In this document: positions 46,801-58,101 of the stretch, in pieces
How the letters are laid out: every line of letters starts with the position of its first letter
How positions within the stretch are numbered: position 1 is the stretch's first letter
Source: Gaertneriomyces semiglobifer
Lineage: Eukaryota > Chytridiomycota > Chytridiomycetes > Spizellomycetales > Spizellomycetaceae
Length of the DNA: 64,000 bases
Reading direction: 5' to 3'
Assembly: GCA_025558075.1 (NCBI GenBank)
Contig: JAHLKF010000005.1
Coordinates: forward strand, 682,001-746,000
Translations under genes and position numbers: made by a program
The notes under the pieces: model-generated
Told to the model about the DNA's origin: nothing
The model's input: only the letters and a program-made list of their open reading frames with translations
Database searches by the model: none

Positions 46801-49321
46801 TTGGTTATATAGGTGCTCGTCATATTCCCTCATCGACTTAGCAACAGTCAGATACTTCTTTGTTACGGCGCGACCTTGTTCACTTGCCAGCATTTCTTGC
46901 AGAGACTGAAATCGAACGATAGTCTTCTTGATGCGATAAAATAAAGATCGCGACCATGCGATAGCCCCAGCAACGCGAGGCTGATTCTTCGGTCGGGGTG
47001 GATTGTCCTTGTTAGCCTTGAATAATGCTTCTATCATGTCCACCTCCCGAGCATACTGATCTAAAATCTCGTACCACTTTGTCATCAGTTGATTGTTGAT
47101 GCTCTCGCGACTCTTAATATTCTTAATGTTTTGGAGCAAATCAAATGCGCCTTCCGCCGAACGCAGCTTTTTGAATGAAGCGTCAATGAACTGCTTGGCC
47201 ATATCCTCAATCTGGACGATCTGCTCACGAAACCTTCCCATAAGCGTTTCCCAAGCAGTCTGGTACTTCTTGTCAAAAACATCAAATGGGACGGATTCGA
47301 AAGGAACCACAAGGTTTTCAACTCGTTTGATGACTTCATCAATTTGTTGAGGATCGCCTGTAACAGCCTTTAACTCGGGTCCGAAGATGCTGTAAAACTG
47401 CTCCATGACCTCTGCAATTTTGAAGAAATCCGCGCAGCGTAAGGCCATGTAGTCGGTGTGCTCGAATAATTTCTTCCGATCAAATTCCCACCGTTGATCA
47501 CGACCAGATTGTTCAATACGCTCTCGCACTTGAAAGTATGTCCTACGCCAAGTTTCCAACAACTCTCGCGCATCGGTGATCTTTTGTTTGGCAATCGCTG
47601 GCTTCTCACGGAATATAGTGCGGAGGTTGACTTCATTTACAACCTTGTGTGAAAGCTCCCAAGCAATACGAGCCATTAACGGGACCATTCTCTCGTCCCT
47701 GTTGTAGTGTCGCGAAATAATCCACACCATTCGAATGGCGTTGAGTAAACTAGGTAGGGAATCTTGAACAGCTGAAAGCGTGCCAGTGACTATGTTCTTG
47801 AAATGGCGTTCAAGGGTTGACAGGAACTTGACATTATCACGCGCCTCAGTATAGTGTTTGGTAAGTTCCGAGAGTTGAAAGTCCAACGTAGTGGCAGGAG
47901 CCGACTGCGCTTTCGCCAGAATTTGCACAATCTTGTGAACCACTGGCAAGCTAAGTTGTTCATGCAAGGTTGACAACGATGCATTTCTATCCCGCCAAAA
48001 TTCAATCTCAGCTAGTGGACCGTTCCCCACCGGGGTCTTCTTCATCTCTTGAGCCAAAACACCAGTGATTATTTCAATCCACTCTTCAGCTAGTAATTCC
48101 AATTTTCTCACTGTAACTGGATCTCTGGCGGCAATGCCTGCATCTTCGTCTTGCAAGGCCATAAGGTCATCAGGAATATTCAAGCGGGTTTCGCTGGAAA
48201 CCTGTTGTGCAGTGTGTGCGATTTGGCTAGCAAACTTTTGGAGTGAGATCGTCAAGTCTGCCTTTAAAGTTTCGGCTTTTGGTTGCTGTGAGCGGTCTTC
48301 GGCAGGAGAACCGTCACCAAGCCCGTCCGCTTTGCTTGTTTGCCGGTCGTCACCAATGCTGATGTTGTTCAAGAGGGGAAGGTAAACTTCCGAAAGCACT
48401 TGTTCAAGCATTAACAACGCATGCCCAGAAATGTAGCCAATTTCCAGCCAGTCAGGTAATACAATTTGTGCCTCTACAAGAAAAATTGATTTTAGCATTG
48501 CATATTCCGGAAGCCCAGGGAAACGTGCTTTACCGGCTGCGCTCTTTGGGTAGGGAATAGGACCAGCCTTGTTCCTCAAAAAATAGACTGCGTTCATTTC
48601 TGTTAGTCTATCCGGAAGGACGCGTATGCACATGTTCAGCTTTATTGACTCTCGCGTAATGGTTTGCAGTTCAACTGATCCGGAAGGCTCCACGCTCTCG
48701 GCCATGTCGGCACCAGAAGCCTCCAGTGTATCCGATGAGGCCTCGGCTTTCTCCAAACTTGAGGGATCGTTGTCTGTTGAAGGTCCGGCATCTGATACGG
48801 CTGTCTCGCTTGGCGCTGCGTCTAATGAGGCAGTCAGCGACCACGCTGGTACGACAAAGTCATCAAGCACTTACCATCGAGATGTGGAGTTTCAACCAAG
48901 TCTTCTTTATGACCATCTTCGGCATCTAAGTTCACCTCCTGGAGCGAAGTCTTTTGGGTAGATCCACCTTGACACTTACAGTCTCCGCCCAGAACAGCAA
49001 CGCCCTTCCGTCTCCGTTGTCCTCCAGAAAATCCACCAATGATTGTAAACTCCGTCTCCCGTCTCTCTCCATGCAGTCCCAGAAGATATCCGGATGGGTA
49101 CTGTCGTTTCCGTTGGACTGACGAAACTCAACCATTAGCCCAGATTCCACCTTTCCCCGTAACCAACATATCCGGTCATCAGCCCGAGGATCTGCCGGCA
49201 TGGCAGCCGGCATATATGGTTTAGCTTCAGATCCAGCAGTACTTGGCGGGACGCGTGCGACTGCTTGGGGAGCATGGTTGGAAGCTGAGGCCGCGCGGGT
49301 GCGCGGCCGCGAGCTTGGCAT
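34862..49321 (-). CDS. DNAH10: Axonemal inner-arm dynein heavy chain (DNAH10-like, I1/f beta)
   Basis: Seven exons (48980-49321, 48875-48938, 46339-48821, 46141-46272, 45894-46082, 45380-45838, 34862-45319) give about 4,708 aa. The N-terminal tail is followed by six AAA modules. Walker A motifs are [10 protein letters not shown] (AAA1, about residue 2070), [10 protein letters not shown] (AAA2, 2350), [10 protein letters not shown] (AAA3, 2690) and [10 protein letters not shown] (AAA4, 3040). AAA1 also shows [20 protein letters not shown]. The coiled-coil stalk and microtubule-binding tip lie at about 3300-3570, and the C-terminal domain ends [32 protein letters not shown] and [18 protein letters not shown] point to the DNAH10 group. 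It drives sliding in the flagellar axoneme. Its exceptionally long last exon (10.5 kb) has no stop. The first two exons are the least certain. Confidence 0.92.
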
Positions 49322-50054
49322 TCTATCGTCGTGTGTGGGCGGTCCAGCCGGCTATGCAGAGCGACGAAAACACAACTGGCTCCTTCTCAAGGCTTGGTTG
49401 AAAGACAGACAACTTGAATAGCAGCTGTGTTAGAGAACAGCAGTGGTCTCCTCGGGAAGCGAGGGTGAACCGACGCGTGCGGAGAGTCTCGATCGGAGTC
49501 GCTTACGTGGACGCGTTTATTGATTTTTTATCGTCGGCAAGTTCGCAGCAACCGACGGCGAATAATGGTCGCTTTTTGCGGGAGGCGGCAGCATTTCCAC
49601 TGTAAACATAATAGCGAGGACCATGCGGAGGAGGGTTGTAGTCTCTGCGTTCGGCAGGGACTTACGGCGGTTGCGGATTCATCATGATAGTCTTCTGCAA
49701 GTTCCGTCGATCTTCCCGGTCCAAGAATGCCCCCAGCTCACTCAGTTGCTCGGTGAATGTTAGTTCTTCCCCTCGGCAGCGCAGCGGCTCCATCCTCGCA
49801 AAACTGTTCTAATCGGCTGTCGTCGCAGAATGCCGCCCAACTGTTGGGTTTCAGTCGCCAATGCGTCAAGTTGAACGCGTCACTGCGTTGAACCCCAACA
49901 GATCTGTGATAAAAGCAGCCCTCCAACCACTTGCACCCGCACGCAGCCCACACTAACGCCGAGTAACCATCTTATATTCAAAAGGACTCATTCTTAACAA
50001 ACAGTCTCTGTCGTTCCACTGCGTTACCATTGTAGTGTACCAGATACAAGTAAA
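49322..50054. other. Divergent intergenic region
   Basis: 733 bp between the start codons of the dynein and the aldo-keto reductase genes. It should carry both promoters. No TATA box or structural repeat stands out. Confidence 0.45.
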
Positions 50055-51277
50055 ATGGCTCAGAACACCAACATGCAGTACAACTTCCTCGGCAACAGTG
50101 GCCTGAAGGTTTCCGCTTTGTCCTTGGGTGGATGGTAAGTATGCTATTAAGATCTGTAAACTTCCCTCAGTATGATAACTCCATCGCCTTTCCTTTGGCC
50201 AGGCTTACTTACGGGGAGAAAGGAGGACAAGTAAAGGATGACGCTGCCTTCGCATGTATGAAGGCCGCTTACGATGCTGGCGTCAACTTTTTCGACAACG
50301 CTGAAGTCTACGCAAGCGGTGAATCGGAACGCACCATGGGCCGAGCTATCAAGGTGCGGAATTTCCCCTGGGTTGTGCTCAGCTGTGGCCTTAATTGCTG
50401 ACTTTATCTCTGGCGCTAGCATTTTGGCTGGAAGAGAAGTGATTTAGTCATCTCAACCAAGATATACTGGGGTGGATCTGGCCCCAACGACAAGGGTCTC
50501 TCTCGCAAGCACATCATTGAGGGAACTAAGGCGTCGCTGGAGAGGCTACAACTTGACTATGTCGACCTCATCTTCGCTCACAGGTAAGCATAAGCTTTGA
50601 TCTACCAAGTTACGCACGTTACTCTTTTTAATATTGTATGGAACAGACCCGACAGTCTCACTCCCATGGAAGAAACCGTCCGAGCATTCAACTACGTTAT
50701 TGAAAAAGGCTGGGCTTTCTACTGGGGAACTTCCGAGTGGTCCGCTGAACAGATCTCTGAAGCTCACGCCATTGCTAACCGACTCGGATTAATTGGTCCA
50801 TTGATGGAGCAGCCCCAGTACAACATGTTCCACCGCGAACGGTTCGAAGCGGAGTATGCACCATTGTACAAAAAGTACGGCATGGGCACCACCATTTGGT
50901 CTCCGCTTGCCTCCGGTGTTCTCACCGGCAAGTACAATGACGGCGTTCCTGAAGACTCTCGCCTCGCTTTGAAGGAGGGCATTACTCAAATGTTGCGTAA
51001 CCAGCTTACGTCCGACGAGGGCAAGGCCAAGATCAGCAAGGTCAGGAAGTTGGAGCCCATCGCCAAAGAAGTTGGGGCCACATTGGCACAGTTGGCTTTG
51101 GCTTGGTGCCTCAAGAACCCGAACGTCTCAACAGTGATCACCGGTGCGTCTCGGCCGCAGCAGGTAGTCGACAACATGAAAGCCATCGAGATTGCTCAGA
51201 AAATTACCCCTGAGATGATGGAAAAAATCGATCAGATTCTGGACAACAAACCCAAAGCAGCCATTGAGCGTTGGTAG
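50055..51277 (+). CDS. Aldo-keto reductase, voltage-gated K+ channel beta-subunit type
   Basis: Four exons (50055-50134, 50203-50353, 50420-50583, 50647-51277) give 341 aa. This is an NADPH-dependent TIM-barrel reductase of the AKR6 (Kv-beta) family. Catalytic residues are visible: Asp and Tyr in [11 protein letters not shown] and Lys in ISTKIYWGG. The fourth position reads His ([17 protein letters not shown]), whereas animal Kv-beta proteins have Asn there. NADPH-binding motifs [27 protein letters not shown] and the late TGASRPQQ are present. The length equals the Kv-beta core with almost no N-terminal extension, so no inactivation ball. It could be a free cytosolic reductase, as in many fungi, or a partner of the Kv channel at 1.3-3.6 kb. 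The ordinary catalytic His favours an active enzyme. Confidence 0.92.
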
Positions 51278-51486
51278 TAGTGCTTAGTTACCGTAGCTAG
51301 CTAGAAAGTAGTTGTCATTCTCATCGAACATGTTTGTTTTGACGCGTCCACTGCTTTTGGGCTCCGTTTTGGCAGTAGGTGGTTAAGTCACAGCTCCATA
51401 CAACCTAAAAAACGGCCGAAACTACATATCTACAATGATTCCGCTCACCTACGACCCCTCGTCTCTACAATCACCGGTCTGTTACG

Positions 51487-53418
51487 ATGGAACTTAGTTA
51501 TCAGGCTAGTCGCTTTTCCAAAACAACGAACCCGACATGCCATCTGCTGTCGCTCCGTAACCTGGCATTGACCTACCACTCCACACCTCTCCTGGTGGAC
51601 ACGGATTTCGATCTCCCGTATGGTGCTAGAATTGCCTTAATCGGTCGGAATGGCGCCGGGAAGACCACATTTCTCAAAGCTATCAAAGAAGTGATCGAAG
51701 ATCGCGCAGAAGAAGTGGAGGAAGGCAGTGTTTACCTTGTGGGACAAATGGACGAAGTTGAGGACGCCCAGGAAGCACAAGCCAGTACCACGACATTGGT
51801 GGAAGTCGTCATCAAAGCGCACGAGAAAGTTGGGAGATGTCAATGGGAAAAGCAGGTGTTGACGTCTTCTGAAGACATCAACGCGGCGGTAAAAACGGTC
51901 CTCCTTTCACGGCTCAAGAAACGGTTGACTATCGCTGCCAAAAAAGCGGACATTACCAGTGGAGCTCGAGGAAAAGCGGCTCGAGAGACGGTGAATGCAC
52001 TTGAAGCGCAACTGGCCGCGTTACAGGAACATCAGTACTCACATTCCGAGGCCGGTACGCTGTTCAACACGTTGCTTTCTGAAATTGAGACTGAGCTGGC
52101 GATTCTCGAACCTGAAAAGCTTGATCCTACTGCCCGAAAGATCCTGCGGGGCTTAGGGTTCCGCAACCAGGATCTTGCAAGACCGTACGCAGAGTTCTCA
52201 GGCGGGTGGAAGAAACGAGCCACCATTGCCAAAGCCCTTCTTATTCAACCATCCATCCTTCTACTTGACGAACCGACAAATTGTCTTGATATTTCCTCTG
52301 TACAGTGGCTGGAGAGGTACCTCCAGGAGTTAGATGAGGAGGTGGCCCTCATCCTAATTTCTCACGATAGAGAATTCCTGAACAACGTCTGCAACCAAGT
52401 TCTAGTGCTTAGAAACCAAACTCTCAAACTTTACGAAGGAAACTACGATCAGTATGAATCCACTGTCTCAAACCGCCAGAAATACATGGAGCGCACACAA
52501 GAGAGCATCTCTCGTAAGATCGACCACATCACCAAGTCCATTGAGAATGGGATGCGGCTTGCGCGTAAGAAAGGCGACGATAAACAGTTGGCCGTGGCCG
52601 CCAGTCGGAAAAAACAATTGAATGAACGCATGGGGATGACGAGAAATGAGAAAGGCTTCAAGTTTAAACTCCACAGAGATCGCGGAGGGTATCATGATTC
52701 ACAGCGACCACAAGTGGAAGAAGAAACACAGGAAAAGCCAGTTGTGTTCAAGTTTGATGATCCACCACCTTTACGCAACCACGCACCGCTGATAGCAGTT
52801 GAAAACGTGGCCTTTCGGTACCCCAAAGCGGCGAGTCCTGTTTTATCCAAGGTCACTTTGAGTTTCGAACTAGGTGATTGTGTTGTTATCAAAGGGGGCA
52901 ACGGACGAGGAAAGACCACTCTCCTCAACCTGATTACGAGAAACCTCACGCCAACCACCGGAACGATTTCCCATCACCCCGAGCTTCGGCTAGGCTACCT
53001 TCCTCAAAACCCGACTTTACCAGCTGAAGAGCAATCCCACTCTTCTTTATCACTAGTACAACAGCTTCTCCCGCATACACTGTCCCAGAAAGAGCAAGCA
53101 GCTAGGGGGCATCTCGCAAAGTCCGCGCTTCACCATCCAACGGTAACCTACCCCATCACTTCACTTTCCGGTGGACAAACGATGCGACTGCACCTCGCGT
53201 TGCAAACGTTGCAAACGCCCAATGTCCTTGTGCTTGATGAGCCGACTAGTCATTTGGATATTGACTCCATACACGCACTCTTGGACGCAATTATTGCGTG
53301 GAACGGAACGTGTATAGTGGTGAGCCATGACCGCTGGTTTGTGAAAGAACTTCAGCAACGGCGAGAAGGTGTAAGGGTCTATGCGGTTGATAAAGGAAGT
53401 GTTACTAGAGTTGATTAA
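51487..53418 (+). CDS. ABC-F family ATPase (translation/ribosome-associated)
   Basis: Single exon, 643 aa, with two ABC cassettes and no membrane segments. Cassette 1 has Walker A GRNGAGKTT, signature FSGGWKKR, Walker B ILLLDEPTNCLD and H-loop ISHDREF. Cassette 2 has GGNGRGKTT, LSGGQTMR, VLVLDEPTSHLD and VSHDRWF. Both ATP sites look intact. Between them is the ABC-F linker, starting LYEGNYDQYESTVSNRQKY and continuing as a charged helical pair. Cassette 1 carries an insertion of about 100 residues between Walker A and the signature, part of it helical (SRLKKRLTIAAKK). ABC-F proteins bind ribosomes at the E site or act in ribosome assembly. I cannot assign it to Gcn20, Arb1 or New1. It lacks introns, unusual among its neighbours. 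Confidence 0.88.
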   Translation: MELSYQASRFSKTTNPTCHLLSLRNLALTYHSTPLLVDTDFDLPYGARIALIGRNGAGKTTFLKAIKEVIEDRAEEVEEGSVYLVGQMDEVEDAQEAQASTTTLVEVVIKAHEKVGRCQWEKQVLTSSEDINAAVKTVLLSRLKKRLTIAAKKADITSGARGKAARETVNALEAQLAALQEHQYSHSEAGTLFNTLLSEIETELAILEPEKLDPTARKILRGLGFRNQDLARPYAEFSGGWKKRATIAKALLIQPSILLLDEPTNCLDISSVQWLERYLQELDEEVALILISHDREFLNNVCNQVLVLRNQTLKLYEGNYDQYESTVSNRQKYMERTQESISRKIDHITKSIENGMRLARKKGDDKQLAVAASRKKQLNERMGMTRNEKGFKFKLHRDRGGYHDSQRPQVEEETQEKPVVFKFDDPPPLRNHAPLIAVENVAFRYPKAASPVLSKVTLSFELGDCVVIKGGNGRGKTTLLNLITRNLTPTTGTISHHPELRLGYLPQNPTLPAEEQSHSSLSLVQQLLPHTLSQKEQAARGHLAKSALHHPTVTYPITSLSGGQTMRLHLALQTLQTPNVLVLDEPTSHLDIDSIHALLDAIIAWNGTCIVVSHDRWFVKELQQRREGVRVYAVDKGSVTRVD

Positions 53419-53814
53419 GGAGGATATTCTGTAGCAGCGCAAAAAGTTTAAGGTAGTGCATTTCGTTTGTAGAGTAGCAATGCTTAGCAATGGTGCACAA
53501 ACATAGTGAGATGAGCAGGAACCTCTGACGAGATGCGGTTCATTTTTTGTCTTCTGGAGAATACCGCAAGTCACACTTTCCAGATCGTTCACAAAGAGCA
53601 TGCGCAACATATCTGCATCGAAAATTTATATGTATATATGTCATTCATACACCATCAGTCTGTCACAAACTACAAATTGTTCCTATCGAGACATTAGATC
53701 AGGGTCCCACCCCAAACAAAAAGTAGAATGAGTCCATTAAAAAAAGGAAACAGGAGGCGGCTTATAGCAACCGTCCACCAATATCATAATCCCATATTAT
53801 TCACGTGCTTCTCC
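53419..53814. other. Convergent intergenic region, 3' UTRs
   Basis: 396 bp between the stops of the ABC-F and glycosyltransferase genes. AT-rich patches (around 53620-53640) suit 3'-end signals. No gene is seen. Confidence 0.5.
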
Positions 53815-55768
53815 TTACTTCTTGATGACGTCAAAGTCCGCAGGAGGAGAGAACAATCCGTACAAGACAGCTCCAGCCTCCAGAATACCCGCAATCAACT
53901 GCAGGATCATGACCAGAGGAATGCGCAGAATGATGATGATGGGGTTGACCTTCTTGTCGATATCTTGAATCAAGTTGCCGAGAACGTAGAGGTAGACAAA
54001 GTTCACAAAGGAGAAATCTTTGAGGAGACCAAACCAACGAGGGGTTGGTTCCGTGAAGAAGACACCAAGAGGGATAGAGGCAACTGTAGTGAACAAGCAA
54101 AAGATTCCCATAGTCCAGAAACCTGCCCAGAGCTTGGGCCAGAATGAGTTGAGACGACGGATACCGACGTACCACCGTCTACGCTGCTTCAAGAAACCGA
54201 TCAAGTCCATGGGAGACTGTTCGCGAATGATACCAGGAACTTTTCCACAGCGATAACCGGCTCTCCAGGCGGCGACAGCGAATTGATAATCTTCAGTAAG
54301 TGAGCCCAAATCCCATGTGATCGTGTTTTCAACGACGCCGTTAGACAGGAGGAAGGAACCGTGAGCACCAAACAATGGCCGACGAAGGTAGGTGTACTGC
54401 AGCTGGAAACGAGACAAATCGTCACCCACACGGATGGCATCACCGACGGTGAAGATCCAGTTGGTCCAGTAGCGGTATTGGTTGTACATGATCACGCCCT
54501 GTCCCCAAGTACAGTCACGTTCGTACCAGATGAATTCCAGACAGCGCTTGACGGATTCGTCATCGATGACAGACTCCTCATCAAGGTGAAGAACCCAGTC
54601 GTGTTCAGTGTAACGCATGGTCTGACGGTACCACTCCAGCGCACGGGCCTTGTACTTGGACTGAGCGGTCTTGAAAGACTTGGGGCAAGTGTAACAGTTG
54701 ATGTTTTCGAAGAAGTACGGCTCATCGGTCAAGACGTGAACACGGACGCAAGGATGTAAGCGCTCGAGATGCTTGTGGGCATTCCAAGAACGGTACACTG
54801 CTTCTCTGTTATCACCCTTGGTGACAGTGAGGATGTAAAAGTTGTCCACTCGCCGCTTTGGGACGTCAGTGTCGTACAAGAACTTTGGCGTTCTAAACGG
54901 AAGTGCCAATCCAAAAAAGCAAATGACTGTGTATGGAACCGGGAAAAGCCAACCTGGTCGCAATGTAAAGTAAGCATGACGGCGACGGACAGAATGTAAC
55001 GGCAAAAATGCGCTTACCCAGCTTCCAGTAACAGGTGTAGTTCCACATGACGGTATCCGAGTACGTGTAGTCCCAAGCGATAAACGTCAAGACATATGTT
55101 AAACCCAGAATAACGGCAATGTGAACGATCCACATTTCAGAGAGAATGGCCATGACAAAGTTGGTATTTCCCTTGTTTGTGCGCTCGCTTGTCTCTTCTA
55201 GAAGAGCATATGACATGCCCGGAACGTTCGGGTTAGCCGAGGGCATGTTGACAGTCTTCTGCGAGGGTTGGCGACCAAGGCCTTGTTGTGGCTGATGGGC
55301 ATGCAGCGGCGACGAGGCAGCCATGGGCATTGGGTGGCCACCACGGTAAGCGGGGCCAGCACGGGCCTCGGGCGTATCCTCAACGACAGTGCCATCTGAT
55401 TCGGATGCAGAGTCGTCCCACTGGGACTGGTAGGCTTGTTGTGCGGGGGTAGGAGCTTGGTATGGTATCCGACCTGGTTGCGGGTAAGCACCGGCAGAGT
55501 ATGGGGAAGGAGACATCGCCGTTGTAGTAACGGGAATGTAGCCGCTTTGCGGTGGTTGTTGTTGATAAGGCGCTGGGGGCAATGGCTGACGGTACGGACC
55601 GCCGACCATTGCGGACGGAGGAGGTTGGGCATATCCGGACGACGCAGGAGGACGTGGTTGACCACCTGGTGCCTGGCCTAGGTATGCAGGATGTTGAGGT
55701 GGCGGCCGTTGGTAGGCACTGTGTTGTGGAGGCGGGGTGGCCGTAGCCTGTGAGCGATTCGGATCCAT
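53815..55768 (-). CDS. GT2 glycosyltransferase, egghead-like, membrane protein
   Basis: Two exons (55018-55768 and 53815-54953) with a 64-nt intron give 629 aa. The first 190 residues are disordered, rich in Pro, Gln and Tyr (for example PPPQHSAYQRPPPQHPAY). A membrane helix follows (IVHIAVILGLTYVLTFIAW), then a second (YTVICFFGLALPF). The catalytic domain starts DNFYILTVTKGDNREAVYRS. It has the acidic metal motif HLDEES, the base-type TEDYQFA and the acceptor-side QRRRWYVG, the Q-x-x-R-W signature of processive and related GT2 enzymes. Three or more helices close the protein. The set of motifs resembles the fly egghead beta-mannosyltransferase more than chitin synthase, so a GDP-mannose-using Golgi/ER enzyme is likely. 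The sugar specificity is inference. Confidence 0.85.
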
Positions 55769-58101
55769 TGTGGTTTATGTACGGTTGGATGGAAGATGCC
55801 TCGTTCTATAGCAGGTGCCCTTAGCGAGCGACGCACTGGCCTTTAATGGGTCAGAACGACGACGATAGGACGCTGGTGGGTGGTTGTGAGATGACCACCG
55901 GACTATATGGTAAAGAATAAACAGAGTCAGCCTATGAATGACGGGCTGGAAGGGTCATCGCCACATGGCAAAGCAATCAATTATTACCTGCGAAGCTCCT
56001 TCTTCAGTCTGGTCGAGTCGATCTGTTTTGGGAAAGAAAGAAGGGATGACAAGATAAGTCTATCTGTGGATAATAGGATATGTATGATGGGTGCGGTCGG
56101 TAGTGTGCGGACAGTGTTGATGAGATTAAGTCAACGTCATGCCCACATGAAGTCCTAAACTCGCCAATGTTGCTCAAAATGCGCAGCTTTCTTCAACAGC
56201 TTCCTGCTGCTCAATGATCGATGCTTGCTGCTTCCTTTTCTACTGCTGCTGGCTGGCCGCTGGCCGCTGGCTACTCTTTTCTCTGCTTGAAATGCAGACC
56301 ACTGCGCCTCCATCATCTAGCAGACTGAGCAGCCGTCCCTTCCGCCCGCATGCCCCACTTGGCAGGATTCCCACGCATGGCGACCCAGCCCACACACACA
56401 CCACACACCAGATCAATGAACTTACCTCGTCTATGAATGCCTATCTAGATGTGAGTAAATAAAATGCAGCAGGGTTCCTTGATGAGAGGGAACCGCATAA
56501 AAGGTAAGGACGCCAATGGCAGGAGGAGGAAGGGGGAGAAACTTCGCCGGTGGAGAGGGGGCGAAGCGGATGGGAACAAAACACAGAAACAGTAGTCCTG
56601 CCTTGTGCTGGGCTGGGATCTGGGTCGCCTTGCAATAATGATAATGAATAGTTATAATGCGGTAATATCAATAGTAAAAGTGGCCCCCCCAGATCTATGT
56701 AACAAATATGTATCGTCCCACAGGCAAAGGATCGCAAGTGGCGAAAAGGGGGGGCAAGGAAAAAGGAGAGAAGCGGCTCTCCAATTCACTCACTCGGTGA
56801 CTCAAGTCGACTTGGTTGGTTGCACCCGTGAAACGGGCACATGGCGGAGGAAAGAATCATCGATTGGATGGTGTGCGTGTGTGTGTGTGCATGTGTGCAA
56901 AAGGAACCGACGAACGAAAAGAAAGGGGCCGTCCAGGATAAAGTCACTTGGGCAGTCAAGTGAGTGAAAGTCAGGGGGCTCGGACGGCCATAAACGGCTG
57001 GATCTTGCTCGCTCGGGGAGCGGCTTGTGCGCCCCAGATAAGCGGATCATACTCAATCAATAACAGGATGTAATGAAAATGCTGTGAATGATAACGTCAT
57101 CCTTGTCCGTACAACAGTCTCGGCAAAAGTTTGCGCGTCTTTGTGCCGCCTGGACACGCCGCGTTTCATGCAAATTTTGACGGCCGTGTCGCGTCCCCAA
57201 CGAGTCACTGTCACGTCATGCATTCATCACTCATCTCCGCTTCCCTCCGGACGCCGGAACAGCGTATTTTCCCACTCAAATTTCAACACCTCCGATGCTC
57301 GCCGATTCATCGTCTCCGCGCAGGGCGTCCTTCTGGGGCGCGTATATTTGAATAACATTCTCCCACTGATCTCGTTTTTACGGTCGGTGAACTCCAGTCG
57401 TTAGCTAATATCATCGTGCATGTCATGACGGATGGCAGAATTGAAGCTAGCATCCTGGCTTCAAACGCATGTCACATCGCAGTTCAGTCCCCGGTACGCC
57501 AGAATGACGTGAAGCAAAGATCATACATAATTCTGGGTTCGAGTCGTCAATTTTCCCATGGCCCGGCTGTGACTGGAGAGTCTACTGGACGCATTTTTCC
57601 CACGCTTTGAAGCATAATAGAGCATTAATGGAGAAAAGTGGTGGAACAACAATTTCTGTCCCCGCCCGCCCAATCGTTCTACTGCCGTCTAGCGCCCTTC
57701 GCTAGTGTCTGCGGATCGTCTCATGCATAGGAACAGGCGGATGACTATATGTGACAACGGGCATGGAAGAAGCAAGTGCTTTGAATTGCTCTGAAATCGA
57801 GGGTACACATCGTGACATATACAATGTCTGTCGTTCATTTTCCAAGCAGTATGCATCGCACAGAGCACACAATGCTCGTGTTAAAATCCTTGAAATCTCT
57901 CTAACCTTTATCCGCAGCGTGAGAATATTTACATCTTATTAGTAGTGGTTATGTGCTCATCTGCTCCACGACACGAACATGGCATGGTCGCAAACAGACT
58001 GATTAGCCAGCTCTATTCGTTCGAACATAACGAACTCTAAATCGCAGCCTGGTATAGGAGCATGCTAGGCGGAGCACCAGGCGGCCCTATCGAGGCGCAG
58101 C
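55769..58101. other. 2.3-kb gene-free region
   Basis: It lies upstream of the glycosyltransferase start and downstream of the unknown seven-exon gene. ORFs are short and overlapping and none looks like protein. The stretch holds a GT/CA microsatellite near 56.88 kb and GC-rich patches. Confidence 0.5.
56871..56898. repeat. GT/CA microsatellite
   Basis: An imperfect GTGTGC/GTGTGT run of 28 bp in intergenic DNA. It is a simple sequence repeat with no sign of function. Confidence 0.7.
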
